Positions 24,607-38,198 of a DNA stretch of 64,000 nt are shown piece after piece. Both the position numbers and the translations under genes were made by a program. The notes under the pieces are model-generated. The model worked only from the letters and a program-made list of their open reading frames with translations, was not told the origin of the DNA and searched no databases. The stretch lies in the NCBI GenBank assembly GCA_022316685.1, contig JAKJHU010000062.1:2069501-2133500 (forward strand). Direction: 5' to 3'. The DNA is from Progne subis subis (lineage: Eukaryota > Chordata > Aves > Passeriformes > Hirundinidae). Within the stretch, counting starts at the first letter, position 1; each line of letters begins with the position of its first letter.

Positions 24607-27600
24607 GAGGAGGTGGCTCAGTGTGACCCAGAGCCAGGCCCACACATGGGAGTGTTCTGGGGACTGTTTAAGCTCTTCGTTGATGGAGAAAGGTGGGACG
24701 TCTGACAACCTTCCTGCTACCCTACTGAAATACCTTATCTTTGTGCTGAATCTTATTTGGGCCGTAACCTCAACTGCTGCAAGTTGCAGCTTGCTCCTCT
24801 CCCCTGGATTTCACACTGGCACTTACAATGAAGTTGAGATTTCTACGTCAACGTTTTTGCATCCATGGAAAGGCAGGAAGAGGTCGTAGCCAGTTAGAGC
24901 AGTAATTGCTTCTGCCATTTCACCTAAGCCTGTCTGTGAACGAGTTTTTAGAAAGCTTAATGCAATAGCTGGGAAAAGTAAATTACCACCAAAAGAGTAA
25001 ATAGAATCCTGCATGTAATTCTCTTGGTGTCTCTGTTGGGAAAGGCAATATCTATAATTGTCAGTATTAATTTTCTCGGTGATCATCCAACCCAAAGAGA
25101 CAGGAGATGAAGGACAGTCGTAGGGTGGATGGCAAGCTGAGTCCCCATCTTAAAGACTTTGGACAATGCCAGGAACTATTTTTCAGACTACATTTGAGTT
25201 ATTCTTTCTGGAATAACTTTTTTATTTTTCTCCCCCAGAAAGTCTGCAGTAGATGTGCATGAAAAAAAGGAAAAGGAGGAGAAAAGCATAAGGCTGCAAT
25301 TAAACAATATGAGGAAAGAGTAGAGGTTATGTAAAGTTCAAGAAGCAAAGGGATATGGTTTAGAAAAACACTGAGATAATGAAAGATAATATATAGATGA
25401 AGTAACTGCAATATTGTTCCCCCTGAAACTTGCCTCGTGGGCTCCCGAAGGAAAACAGGAGTTGACATCTGCTTACTTTGGATTGCCTAGCTGGAAAAAC
25501 ATGAGATGATACACATGAGACAACATCCTTGTGGGCCTATTGCAGTCCCGATATGAGCGATAAGTGCTACGAGAGAGGAGGAAGCAGCAAGCCAACGCTT
25601 CCTGATCAAACGAGACAGAGGAATAGGATATTTTTATAAGCCTGGTTTAAATTTGATGCAGGTTGTTACCTTTCTTCTTTTTCTAAAATTAAGAATCTGG
25701 TGTAATTTTGGGGTTTGCTGTGGCTAGAAGCAGCGTCAAGTGAATTTAAACTGCAACACGGATTTGGATTATTTATTAAGAAGAGCTTTTTCGGAGTAAG
25801 GCTAATGAGACCCTGGGTTTCCCCAGGATTGGTTGATAGCCTCCCTTATTAGAGGCCCAAGGAAGAGGCTGGGAAGTACTACTTTTTGGGAATTACCTTG
25901 GCACAGTTGCTCCTGCCTTAAGGTTGTGAGATTACTTCCTTCCTTTTCTGCGATTGTTTTGGAAACCGTTTCAAAAAACACTGAGTTTTGGGAAGCACAT
26001 ATGAACAGGCAATTGCTTTGTTCTGAATAACTTCCCAATAATTTGGTCCAAGCTCTTTTTTACCCTGTGTCTGTCACAGACATGCCTTAGTTCAGCAGCA
26101 ACTTTCTTCATCAGATTCCTTCATGCAAGCATAGAAATCTAAGTATTTATGTCAGTATGCTCCTTAATTTTTTGTATGTTTTCGTGTCTAAAATGTGAAT
26201 ATACTTTAACTTCTGTTATCAATTTTAAATAGCAATGGGTTCAAAACAGTGCATGCTTAACATTTAGAACATTGTACGAAGATACCTGAAAATTCTTTTT
26301 CATACAAGGGCTTCTTTAAAAGCTTTGGGTTTATTCTTTAGTCTTATTTTTTTCTTTCAGTCTCTTCTCACAGTAACATAAAGGCAAATGTAATGGAAAC
26401 AAGTATGAAGTTCTGGGAATGGCAAATAGAAAAAGGATAAGTAGAGAAGGGAAAGTTCTGCTTTTCATAGGACTTCAGAAGTCTTTGGGAGCTTGCTAGA
26501 AGTGCTGGCTCTAGTCCAATGTAGCTTTTATTGGCATACATGAACAAATTACCCAGGGCACAGCTATTTTTCTTACTGTAGTAAAAACAGGCACTCTGAA
26601 TAGAGTCTTTGTGTAGGAAAAATATTTTTCCTTTGAAACTGGCTACGAGTTTAAAGTTTATCTAGTGTGCCTTCTGGAAAAGGGAAAAATACACTTTTTC
26701 AATCTCACAGAATAGAAAATGTCTTCTAGTTTAGGCAACTCAGAGGTCTATAAACAAAATTTACTTATTGGTGAGGAGCTGGTACAGTTTTATAATAAAC
26801 AGCATCATTTCTTAGTTGCCTAAAATGTGGGAGGAAGCTCTGTTGATATTGCTTGTAGCTGTGTCCCTCAAAAATTCTCTATGGATCCCTCCCCTCTAGC
26901 ATGTCTTGCAGGTATCTGATGTTTTCTAGCCACATGGGTGTAACCAGGAGGATAAGGGCGTTATGGAAAATAGTTTTTAAGATAACATTCATGGCTCTGA
27001 GGACTGTCTCCATGGGTAATTCTTCCAATTCCAGTTGGAGCTGTAGCTCACTTTGCTGTCGTGTCATTGCTCTTTAAAATCTGGCAGTGTCCTGGAGCGG
27101 CAGGGTCTCCAGTGAGGGTCATTTGTGCAAGACCCCCATAGATTGGTGAGTCAACTTGAAGCATAAAAAAACTAATTTAGCCTTTCTGAGGCCCGTAGGA
27201 GAGCAACCTGATGGAAGATTTTAGATGAGCACTTCTTAAGAAATGTGTAAGATCACGAGAATCACATCTAGAACAATTCTTGTAGAGGTTTGGATGGCGC
27301 AGTCAAACTTCCCCAGCCTCAACCTGTCATTCCTCCAGCTAGGAAAGGATCAAAAAGCATTACCTCCTATGGCTTTTCAGCTCCTTCCCTTTCTCCTTTC
27401 CACCTTCCCACCCACACTTAACTTCACACATTTATTTCTAATAAAAGCAGCAGTTGAAGAACAATAAATTCATGTTTGGAAAGATTTTTGAAGATTATCT
27501 TCCTTTAAAACCTGTGGGAGCTTTCCAAAAAGTATAGCTCCACTGAGGTTTCCTGGGGTCAAGGTATCTTGGGCTTCTGTCACACACTATCTGACATTAG

Positions 27601-28097
27601 TTTTAAGAAAATTTGACTTCAAAAACGCCTCAGCAAATGTTTTCAATTGAATGAATGAGCAAATTGCCACAAAATAACTGTTGTAGTCTTTCAGAATCCC
27701 TCTCTATTGACAATTTGTTAAATTTGTCTTGGTAAGCATCAATGACAAATTCCTGGGGGAAATTTTCTTGTGAAATCCAAACTCATTTGAGGTAATTGCA
27801 GCAAAAACCATTTTGTGGTGATCATGATTTATCTTTTATGAAGTTTTCTAATTTTGTCATCCCTTAATCACTGGATGTTTGCTGGAAACCAAATATGTGA
27901 TTGTAAAGGCATTAAAATTTTAAAAAGCATATATACTTTTACCTCTGAAAGGCAAGCCTGTGAACTTGCCAAGAGCTGGGCATTCACAGCGAAGACTGGT
28001 TTTGAAAATGTGAATCTGGGAATTGAGTGGGAAAAGAATCGTATTTACGCATTCAATTCGGGTAATTTAAAACAAAGCCTCAAAAATACGACATTTG

Positions 28098-28119
28098 CTA
28101 TATATATATATATATACAC

Positions 28120-28153
<34 letters not shown>

Positions 28154-28248
28154 GTTTTTTAATATACACACACATATATTTATATTCATATACATATATA
28201 CACACACATATATATGTGTGTATGTGTATATATATGTACAATATATGT
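28098..28248. repeat. Compound (TA)n/(CA)n microsatellite
   Basis: Alternating TATA and CACA blocks of about 150 bp. The low-complexity open frames across both strands (Ile-Tyr, Cys-Val repeats) are artefacts. Confidence 0.95.
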
Positions 28249-29509
28249 TCCCAGAATGGAAACACATATAGAGGAAGGGCTTGGCCCAGATTAATGGATG
28301 AGAAAACTTGTACCAGTACAGCAAACCATAAATGATTACAACTTGAAAACCAACTTTGAAAACCAGAGATGTGGAACGCCAAAAGCTGAAATCTATTTTC
28401 TCCCCACAGACTGTGGGATCTGCTATTGTTCAGGCTATTTTCTTCCAGGAAACAATTGCTGAGTTACATAAGGGCACTGTAAATACTGTGGCAGGGCGTG
28501 ACTTCAGTCAGCTGTGACCTCAGTTCAGTGAGTTCTTTTACACTTGGCTCACTTTGTGCTGAATAATCTCAGCCCCGACGTGGGGCCGATCGCTCGCGCT
28601 CAGATGTTTAGGATAGCGCCTTTTGTTGACTCGCTGAATTGCAACATATTCCTTTCGCAAACAAAACAAAACAAAAAATTGATGCTCACCTCTTCTGGTG
28701 ACCCCAGCAAACCTCTCCAGCTGATGCTGGGATGCAGGTGAGTTATTTTGTGTCTGAAAACTGCTGAGAGCTGCGCGGATCACACTCAAGGTCACGCATC
28801 CTCCCGCACAGTCATATGCCTGTTTTTAACCTCAGGTGAGGGGGAGCTGTCCTTGAAGTTTATTGTTTCAGCTTCATGCTTCAGAAGGAAAAACCATCAA
28901 GGAAATACTGTAGGATAGAGGCTGTTTGACTTCACTCTTCTGTGCGAGCAAACAAGCCACGCAGCTCTTCTCACATCCCTGCTTTATTCTGCTTTATGCG
29001 GAGTAGGAAACGATTTTGGGTTTCCTGACTGGTGTCAAGGAGGTATTTCAAGTAGAAAGGAGGGACATTAAAAGTAATAGTCCCTTGAAAAATATTTTTC
29101 CCAGTGCATATTTTTCAGTGAAAACAAAATAATTGTTGGTTTTGACTCTATGAAATTGAGTATCTCAGTTGGTCCAGTGATGGTGTTATGGATTCCTTTT
29201 TTTCATCCATATGGGAAAATTGAACAAATTTGTTGCTTATAAAAGTCAGTGACTGCTACTGCTAGGGTTAAAAATAGTTTTTAAGGCACTTTTATTTAAG
29301 AATTAATTTGTTTTCTCTGCCTTTTCTCTCTTCTGCCTTGTTTTCAGAGCCTCTCTGGATGTGTTGTTACCATGTGTATCTAGACCCCTTCTCATGGTGT
29401 CTCCTCCTAGTAATGGAAAATAGAACAGGTAGTAGTCTGGATGGTAACTCAGAAGCAGCAGTTTCTCCTGTAGATTCAAGACAAAGTAGTTTTTACAGGC
29501 CCCAGAGTT

Positions 29510-29555
29510 AAAAAAAAAAACCAACAACAAAAACCAAAAAAAACAAAAACAAAAA

Positions 29556-29594
<39 letters not shown>

Positions 29595-29643
29595 AACAAC
29601 AAACAAACAAAAACAAAAACAAAACAAAAAAAAAAACCAAAAA
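29510..29643. repeat. A/C-only low-complexity tract with poly(A) core
   Basis: 134 bp contain only A and C on the + strand, with an uninterrupted A-run of over 30 flanked by CAA and CAAA units. The 175-codon - strand frame through it (poly-Phe) is an artefact. Confidence 0.95.
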
Positions 29644-32600
29644 GATTCCTGTAACACAGGGCAGGTTTTAAAGGAAACACACAGTTCTCTACTGAAAGCA
29701 CCTTGTGAACCTGCTTCAGGTTTGAGCCACAGCTATTGCCATTGCTGCTATTCACTACAGCCTCACAACCACACATCTTTGAGAACAAATTCGACTTCTT
29801 AAGTGCTTTGTGTGTGTATGACAAGTGCAAACCTGGTCCCTTCTAGGAGGCCTGCTGACTAGATTTGGAATTAATTCAAATACTTTCCAGGAATCGTGTG
29901 TTCATTTAATATTTTCATATGCACATGATGTTGCAACTACGTTGACAATATTAGGGGAATATTTTAAGTTCTGAGAATATGAATACTCTGGTAATCTTCC
30001 TGGCATTCAAAACTTGTTTAATCCCTGAAACTTTTGTTGGTGATGTTTGGTTTAGATTGTGTTACCTAAAGTCATGGGGTTTTGCGTATCTGTCTTGTGA
30101 AACCTTGTTTGCACATTGTTTAAATTAGGGAAGTTTGAAGAGTTAATCAGCATCATTAGAATAGTATGTGCTTATTTATAAAGTTTAATTTTAAAACTTT
30201 TAGATTTGCTATTGAGCTCCACTGTGAGCTTAGCCTTATGCTCAGCATTGCTGATTCACTGTTGTCAGATCAATAACTTTTCAATGGTACCTATTTGTTC
30301 TCCTTTATTAAACAGAGCCTTTTTGGTTTTCACTGAACTGCATGGAAACTGCCTTTTTAACTTATTTTTTTTCGGTACCATATAGAAAATCTGAATCTTA
30401 CAGTGACACACAGAGGATAAACCCTTGCCATAATAAAGTTTGAGGCCTTCCAGTTGCATTCAGAGCACTTTACTGGTGAAAGAGCTGAAGATTCAATAAA
30501 GAAAGCTAAGTCATCAAGGAATGCCATCAGTGGGTGGTCCACAGTGGGTTGAAGTGTTTAACATCATCAGGAAGTCAGTGGATGTTGCTCCTACTCAGCT
30601 TTATCTTGTTTAATTCAAAATGGTAACCTGCTACAGACACAGAAATTGGTTCTCTGTGTGAGTAGGTGATGGACTTCACTAACTTCACCAACTTCACCAA
30701 AACTGAAAAAAGCAATTTTGTGAAAACAAAAATTAAATCTTGCCACATTTCTATTAAGACAAATTAGAGAGCTATTGAAGAATGCTCCTGTCCTTTTTCA
30801 TCCCCCTCCTTCTTCATGCTAGTTTTTATTGTCTGGTTGGAAGTATGTCATTACATGGTTTCAGTTCAGCTTTTGTTATGAACTGTGCCACGCCAGCTTT
30901 AATACTGTCCCTGTGTCATGGCACAGTTATTAACTGGCTAATAAACGTGGGTAGATGGTTAAGCCAGTTTCATTTGGGCAACTTGCAGCAGTTTTTTTTA
31001 GCTGTGTTAGAAGTTCTTTCATTTTTTTTTTGGCCAGAATGAGAGGAAAACTTTATCTAAAACACCACCTAAAGACATTATCTTACTAACCTTTATATAC
31101 TTTAGATGTTTTTAGAAGTTGCCATTTCTAAATTGATGGTTTTAAAGCTGGCTGTATGCTGCAAGCCGACTTTCAAATTAGTGTCTGGAGTGCCCTCATA
31201 TGAAATCTGATGGTCTCATTTGAAGTATGATATATCAAAGAATAAAAGGGAATAAGGAAAAAAAAAATCAGGGAGTACGAAGAAGGGAAATCCAGCTGTG
31301 GTTTCTGTGCTGGGTCAGCAGAGTTCACCAGTTTCAAGGCAGCTTTGGTTTTATTTAAAAAATTGAAATTAAAAAACAAACAAAAAAGCCACAAACAACA
31401 AACCCACCAGAAACCCAAAGCAGGAAAAGTTTTGGTACATCTCTCTTCAAGTGGAGATACTGAGTGTGTTGTTCCATGTTGGAATTGGGATTTATGAGTA
31501 AAAATAGTATCTTTTACCAGCTCACTGCTCTACTTGACATAGACTCACTGAAAAAAACCCTGATTTTTATGGTACATTATAATCCCTTTTTTCTACTTTC
31601 CTCTTCCAATTTCTTTATATCCATGGACTCCTTCCTCTTTAGACTGCTCTGTTTGCATGGAAGGTTTTTTGTTTGGATTTTTGGGTCGGCTTTTTTAATG
31701 CTTTCTTTTTTCTTTTATACGAGATATTCCAGCTGTGGTGATGCATTCTGCAAGGGCTGCATAATGCTCTTGATCTTGATAATTAATACTCACATTGCTT
31801 TAGATGAGGTGGTTAATTCTCTAATTAAAAATAGCAGTGAGTGGTGGCTTCAGTGCTTGGCATATTTATTAACGTTCCTTTGTTGCAATGGGGATTTTTA
31901 AGTCTTTGAAGCTTTTGTGTCTGTAAAGCTGTTGTATTTTCTTTCAATATGCTTAATTATAAATCATGGCCCAGACCTGAGTGAAAGGGATGGAAATAGG
32001 TTGCCGTGCCAGAATAAGAACCTGTTTTCAAGCAGGGTCTTTATTAGTGTGGCAACAATAAGGGTGAAGTCCATGAACATGAACTATCTGAAGTTTATTC
32101 ATTCAGTTCTTCCTGTTGCTCTTCGTGTTCCTCCCCTTCCTCAAAGTAAAAGATAGCTATCTTAGTTGTATTGTTGGAATATTTCTTTAACAGTGAATCA
32201 CTGGAAAATATCATGGTAGGGGAAAAAAAAAAAAAAACCAAACAAGTTCCAGGGCATTTTTTTATCTTGTTAGTTTTTCCCAATGGAAATCTTCTCTTTT
32301 AGCTAGCAATTACTGTTCTGAAGACAGGTCTTGCATTAACCTATTAAATCTTCTGCTTTGGTTGATAATTATGACAACAAATTCTCTTAATAAATTTATC
32401 CTATCCCTCCTTCTGAAAGGAATGCTGCTAATGAATTTAGCACGCTCCTTCTTAGTGAAGGACTCAGGTAGGAGTGTGAGATTGCAGAAGATGTTGGTAA
32501 AAATCAAAACACTTCCTGAGACCAGCAAAACCAGCATTGATGGAGCTTGTCTGCTCTGCTGCACTGTGGAGAGGGATGTGAATACATTTACAACGCATTT

Positions 32601-34257
32601 ACAAATCCTCCCTGGGCACTCTGTGTTCCTTGTCATTGTCCCCTGCCTGGACAGAGCTGGTTTTTTTTTTACCTGTCACTGTCTTGAGTTGCTTGAAATG
32701 CTTCTACCCCTGTGACCCCTTACACAAACAGGTAAATAATATTCTGGGGTTAAGTTCAGCTTGGTATAAGGAGTAAAATTCAGGCAGGAGAGGCAGGACA
32801 CATCCAGTCCTTTCCTCTCCACCCCCAGGTTTGCTTAGCAGGAGCCCCACTGCATCCAGCACTAAAACCAGGCTGCAACAAAGTGTAGATTTTCATAAAT
32901 CAAAATGCAGTGTGGTTAGTGCTAATGGCCATGCTGGACAACTGCTCTGAATGCAGAGAGGGCCTGAAGGAAACAGCATTTCCAAAATTACTTTGTTGTG
33001 CCTATTCTATGAACATGTTTCCTGTGCTTGGACACAGGAGTGAATACTGGAGTATATCCAGCTCAGAAAGCTTCAAAACCCCCCTCATAAATATAGAGTG
33101 GCTTGAGAGAGGCAAAGGGGACAGCAGTCACAGTGTTGAGGAATCAAGTTCATCTATTTTGTGTTCAAAAAACAGCATTTGTAGGGCCTGGCTTTCAATT
33201 TTCTGCGCTGATTTTTGCCTTCATCTTTCCTACCAGCTTCTGGGTGCTCCAGCCTGCTTAGCAGGAGACTGAAAACATTACAGAGCAAAGCTGCTGCCAG
33301 CTCAGCTGATGGCAGTTTTTCTCAGGGAAGATTCTGGTATCAGTGCGCTGAGGATGGAAAATCCCCAGGGATCATTTCGGGAGTATTAGTTACTTGTTCA
33401 TTCATGTGCATTTTGGTGTTTGTCTCGAGGCGAGATGTCCAACAAGCAGCAGAACTCGTGTTTGTGCTCTGAAGCAAGTCCCAAAGCAGAGGGCAGCAGC
33501 AACATCTCATCTGCCTCCACAGGATGTATTTCTGTCAGGAGTTTCCCCTTTGTAAAATCCGTGGCTGGAGCGGAGATCCGAATAGGAGAGTAATGGCTCA
33601 GAACGAGGCAGACACGAGGAGATACTGCTGAAAAATTTAGGGAAAGCGCGTGTGCGTGAGCAGCGTGAGGTTTGAGAAGGAAACAGGTGAAAAATGGCCA
33701 GTCATGCAGCAAATTAAACAGTTTTTGTACATTCTCTAGGTGCTGAGTGCTGTGGGATAGCGGCAAGAGGCGTTTTTGCTGAATGCACAGTGAGCTGTGA
33801 GCACACGGATGATTTTTTTGCTGGCTTTATTTTTTTGTTCTTCCGCAATACTTTTAAAAGGGGAAGGGTGGAGGGAGAGTGTCCTTATCTGATATTGCTA
33901 TATTCCCTAGGGAATAGTGTTACCTTGCAATGGTCCTGTGCTTTTTGTTTAGGCTGGGGGAGAATTTTGGGGGGTTTGGGGGATACACGATAACAATGAC
34001 ATATTTTTAACCAGTAGACGATAATCCTTCCAAGCATTATTGGCTTTCCTGTTCCTTCCCGTGCTCCCTTTTCTCCTTAGCCCTTCCTCCTCCATAATTT
34101 CTAAAATATCCATCTCATTCAGTTGTTTCTCTTTTGGTTTCCATATGATGATGGCAGTGATCTGCCACTGGGTGGGACTGATGGCTTCAGGATGAGTGGA
34201 AAAGAGCACCAGGCTCTAGAATATCTGATTTTCTCTAATTTTCTCTATTTGGGGTTT

Positions 34258-34291
<34 letters not shown>

Positions 34292-35938
34292 AAACTGGAG
34301 GATGTTCTTACTTTCAGACTCCTGTTAGGAAATGACATGGCAGGACATGTGAGTTGTTGATGCGCCACATAAATTGATTTGTTTTCACAAGGCTGCCGTG
34401 CTACAAGATGGGGAGGACAAGGAGTATTTTTTGCATTTTGACATTTTTTTAAAAGATGGGTATTTGTGAGTGATAACATCACGTTGTATACTGGCAGGAT
34501 TGCCACCTGTAACTGCTGACCAGTGAAGAACCAAAATACATCTGTCTCAGAAATGGGTTCTCTGTTATAAAGGCAGGACCCTTGTCATTTACAGAGCTGC
34601 TGACCATCAGTATCCCTTCAAAAATAAAGCTGGTGGCAGCAGGGAGGTCCTAGCTGGATTCTGTTCTTGTTGTTGAGACAATTTGGTGGATTTTTTGTTT
34701 CTTTGTTTTTTTCAAAATATAATATTTAAAACTATTTTAAACTGGTTTTAATCATCTATTATTTTAATATACTTAAGGATAAATACCATGAGAGTTGTCT
34801 TATTATTAATTATTATTGTATCTATTTTTCTATTTTCTTATTATTCTTTTCTTCTGGGAAATCTTACTTAGCTTTCCTGGTTAAAAAATATTTCTTTTTC
34901 AGAGCAGGTAGGGATTTTTGGGGTTTTTTTTGGCAGGATCCTGAGACGTGACCATTTTTGGTCATATTCACAAGTAAACTGAAGTTGATACTTCAGGCCT
35001 AATCAAAGAGGGATCGTTCAGTTAATTGTGAAGGATGTTTATTTTAAAGTCTAGGACACCAGTGCAGGTTGGGCTGAAGTGAAAGGGGAGATTAAAGAGG
35101 AAGTGGAGTTTATTAATAGACTTCTGTTTGACAGTGGCTTTGCAGTGTGCAGGGGGTGACTTTTGCTACAGGACTCACTGGTTATAAGAGATGAAAGAGC
35201 ATTTGAGATGAGAAACGCAGCAGAGAAAGCTGTACAAGGGAATAATAAAAGCCCTGCACAGACTGCTACCCTTTTGTGATTTTTCACTTTCCTTAGTCAT
35301 GCACTTAATTAAAAAAAAAATTAAAGCGTTTTCCTAATTTTTTTTTTTTTTATGAAACATTTAAGTTGAATCGTCTGATAATTTTGGGGAGCCACGAGTA
35401 GCTTTTTGATGCTGATATAAATATTTGAGCTAATTATACATAATTAAGGTAAAGGGCTTGTTTGTATTCACATTCAGGAGGTTTCTTGAACCGAGTGACA
35501 GAAGCATTGCATGAAATTGCAATGGCATTGAAATTATCCTGTCAAGGTAGCTGGCCTGGCATTCCAAAAGCACTGGAAAATTGCACGAGGGACAGGAAAC
35601 GTTGTTGGCTTTACTCAACTATCTAATAGCCAGTGATGTTTTGTTTGCACATCAGCTAAAGCTGACTAAAACTTTTGCTTGGCAGAACAAGCTGCTTGCC
35701 TTTTTTTTTTTTTTTTTTTTTTTAAATAGTCAAAATTTTTTACTTCAAATTTTCACTATCTCTTCATTCAAATTATAATTCTGAAGCTTTTTGTATTTAG
35801 GTGGTGGTGTGCCTTACAGTGGGCAAGTATTTAGTCATGAGAAATGGTTTCTTTCCCCAACGTGAAAATCTGCTGCTCAGCTTTCTTGCTGCTTTCAAAC
35901 TCAGTGTGTCATGCTGACTTCAAAGGCTGGAGCTTAAA

Positions 35939-35983
35939 ATTCTAATATATTGCATTCTAATATATTACATTGTAATATATTAC
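35939..35983. repeat. 15-bp tandem repeat, three copies
   Basis: ATTCTAATATATTGC, ATTCTAATATATTAC and ATTGTAATATATTAC follow head to tail with only one or two differences each. Confidence 0.9.
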
Positions 35984-37536
35984 ATTCCTTCTACTTAAAA
36001 TATCTGGCTCACCACCTCCATAAAAGTGAGTGAATACGAATACAAACCAAGTACTTGTCAGATTAAGATGTCAGAGCAGTGGAATTATTCTGAGAGAGTT
36101 AAACCAAGGGTGTTTTGTTTTTGTTTTTGTTTTTTTTGCCCCAGATCTCACTTTAAGGCAGATAGTCACAGAATTTGTTATGAATAGGCCTGTGAAAAAG
36201 ACTACAAATCATAAAAGATCCTGACAGACAGAATTGTTAAATAAGCGATACCTTAAACAATGTATGGATGGAAAGGGAACGGGGACACCAAAGAGCAGTG
36301 GAGATCATTTGTGTGTTCTGGATGTGGTGGAGCTAATCACAGGGTAAACCGTGAAGCAGGGCAGCAAATTGAGGGTGGTTGCAGATGATAAGAATGAAAA
36401 GCTGATAGGAAGTGTTGAAGGGCTGGGGAGGAGCACTTGGAGCTGCTCTGGGTCCAGGCAGTCTCTGGAAGGGAGCAGGGAGCGCACAGTGAGCTGGCAA
36501 ATTCTGCTGAGAAAATGAATCCTTTCAAGTCACGGGACAATTTCAGGATGCTTCCCAAAGGTTGTAATTGCTAATGAATTGAGCAGCGCTCAGCACGGGT
36601 AGTAATTTAATGGAGACAGCTGGTAAGGACTGCACTCCATAAAAAGAGTCTTAGAGCAGCCAAGCTGCCTACCAGCTTGGAGATGTGATTGTATTTGTGG
36701 GGCAAAATGGGCTTGTGTCACTAAAGGGGTTCTGCAAGGAGCGAAGTTTCCAAAGAAAATTAAATTTAAAAAAAAAAATTATATGTATATATATACTGAG
36801 CCAAATTATCAAGTGTGTCCCCACTAAAAGCAACAGCACCTTTCTTCCTTCCCCATGATTTCCCTTGGCATGTCAAATACACCTCTGTTCTAGTTAGTTT
36901 TGCCAACTGCATCCGAGGCAGCAGGTGCCAGGTGTTCCTCAGGTGCAAAAGCTCTGTTCTCAGCACAGAAGATCAGCAGCTTGTGTGTCTCTGCGACTGA
37001 CTGATGCATTCAGGGCTCAGCACAGACTTTGATTGTCTTTTGGCCTGGAAGAAGGAAGCAGCAGAATACGCGTGGACGCTCGGTGGGTCCTGGCAGGTCA
37101 AACAGCTGCTGCTCCTTTGTAAGAACAGGAGGGGAGCAGTTCACATGAGCAGTGAGTGACTCAGGGTCCAGAGCAAACAGAGCAAGCAGTGCTTACTTTG
37201 GGAACAGAGCTCTTGCAGGTACACGTTTGATCTGGCATACTTCTGCCTGTTCTGCAGGTGTGACTGAAATGTAGAGCAACATAACCAAAATTCCAACCAA
37301 TATTCAAATTTATACTGTTCACGTAGGTATGTAGATGAAAGGGTATTTGCCCATGGTGAATTTGAATATGAAAGTCACTTTGCAGAGGTAGTTTTAGCTT
37401 CAATGGACATGTTATTAAAGGGAGAATTCTTTTTAAAAACTGTTTTATCATGGCCTTTTCGGCACTGCTTTTATAGGTGAAGGTTTAATTTGGCATGCCA
37501 GACTTTCGGGATGTTAAACACTGCTTAACACACACA

Positions 37537-37576
37537 AAAAAAAAAAAAGAAAGAAAGAAAGAAAAAAAAAAAAAAG
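37537..37576. repeat. Poly(A) with (GAAA)n
   Basis: An A-run followed by four GAAA units and another A-run, about 40 bp in all. Confidence 0.9.
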
Positions 37577-38107
37577 GTTTCTTAAGTACCAAAATAGCCG
37601 ACCGAGTTTCCTTTTGTGCTAACAATTGTGTTTTAATTTGACAATGCATCTTTCTAACGATTCAGCTGATATGTTTCATAGAAAATGTATCAAAAGGTCA
37701 TTTCAAAAGTTGCATTTGAAAGAAATGAATTGAGGGTTGAAACCAAGCACGCTGGAGTAATAAAGTTGCCGTTCGGAACGTCTTGTTCACTTTTGCAGTA
37801 GGTGTTGTTCTTTGTTTAGTGGGCCTTTTATTTCTACAGCTATTCCTAAAGACTATTGTACCAAAAATAATAGCTTTGTTCACTAAATTATAAATTATTT
37901 GAAGCAATAACTATCCAATTGCTACTGGGAGAAGTTCCATAGCAGGTCTTCGAGTCATCACTGGGACGCAGTTCATAACAATTGAGTTTGTTGATGCAAT
38001 TTCGTTCCCATTTCAACCACAATTTTCTCATCAGGCTTGTATTACCTCTTTCTTAAACCTTCATCTTTTAGGAGATTCAGTTCATGTGCTGTTGTTCCTT
38101 TTCCCAG

Positions 38108-38198
38108 GTCGTTTCTCCCAGTGAGTGGCGGTGAGGATGAATGGACACATATCAAACACCCCTCCCGGTGGATATGGAAGTTACTTCCCCCAAATGAA
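38108..38198 (+). CDS. EPS8: EPS8 coding exon 1 (5' UTR tail plus start codon)
   Basis: The acceptor is a pyrimidine-rich tract ending in AG at 38106-38107; the donor is GTAAGG at 38199. The ATG is at 38137-38139 with A at -3. An in-frame TGA at 38122-38124 rules out a longer in-frame start in this exon. It encodes residues 1-20 and two bases of codon 21 (Asn). Residues 8-19 differ from the mammalian sequence as I remember it (Gly/Tyr/Pro-rich here), while MNGHISN and the following QMNGYG are conserved. Because the exon has an acceptor, transcription starts in an upstream non-coding exon. Confidence 0.95.
38122..38139 (+). promoter_or_regulatory. EPS8: Start-codon context of EPS8
   Basis: An in-frame TGA at 38122-38124 lies 15 nt before the ATG at 38137. 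The context GTGAGGATGA has A at -3, a favourable Kozak feature, and no G at +4. Confidence 0.85.

Larger units (their letters stand above)
24607..38107. other. Non-coding stretch up to EPS8 coding exon 1
   Basis: No recognisable exon. Contents are a TA/CA microsatellite at 28098-28248, a short CpG-bearing patch at about 28570-28810, a 134 bp A/C-only tract at 29510-29643, poly(T) at 34258-34287 and 35701-35723, a 15-bp tandem repeat at 35939-35983, and an A/GAAA tract at 37537-37576. Given the acceptor of exon 1, at least the right part must be a 5'-UTR intron. Confidence 0.65.

Noticed and set aside
26879..27067. Leu/Glu-rich 62-codon - strand open frame that looked retroelement-like
   Set aside because: Too short, and I could not place it in any gag, pol or env motif or find LTRs around it.
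28067..28382. Overlapping open frames with Tyr-Ile-Cys-Val repeats
   Set aside because: They are translations of the TA/CA microsatellite.
29303..29830. 175-codon - strand open frame rich in Phe, Leu and Cys
   Set aside because: Its centre is the A/C-only tract translated in reverse; the flanks show no known family.
32310..32636. 108-codon - strand open frame with a hydrophobic stretch
   Set aside because: No start context, splice sites or family similarity; overlapped by a similar-length frame on the other strand.
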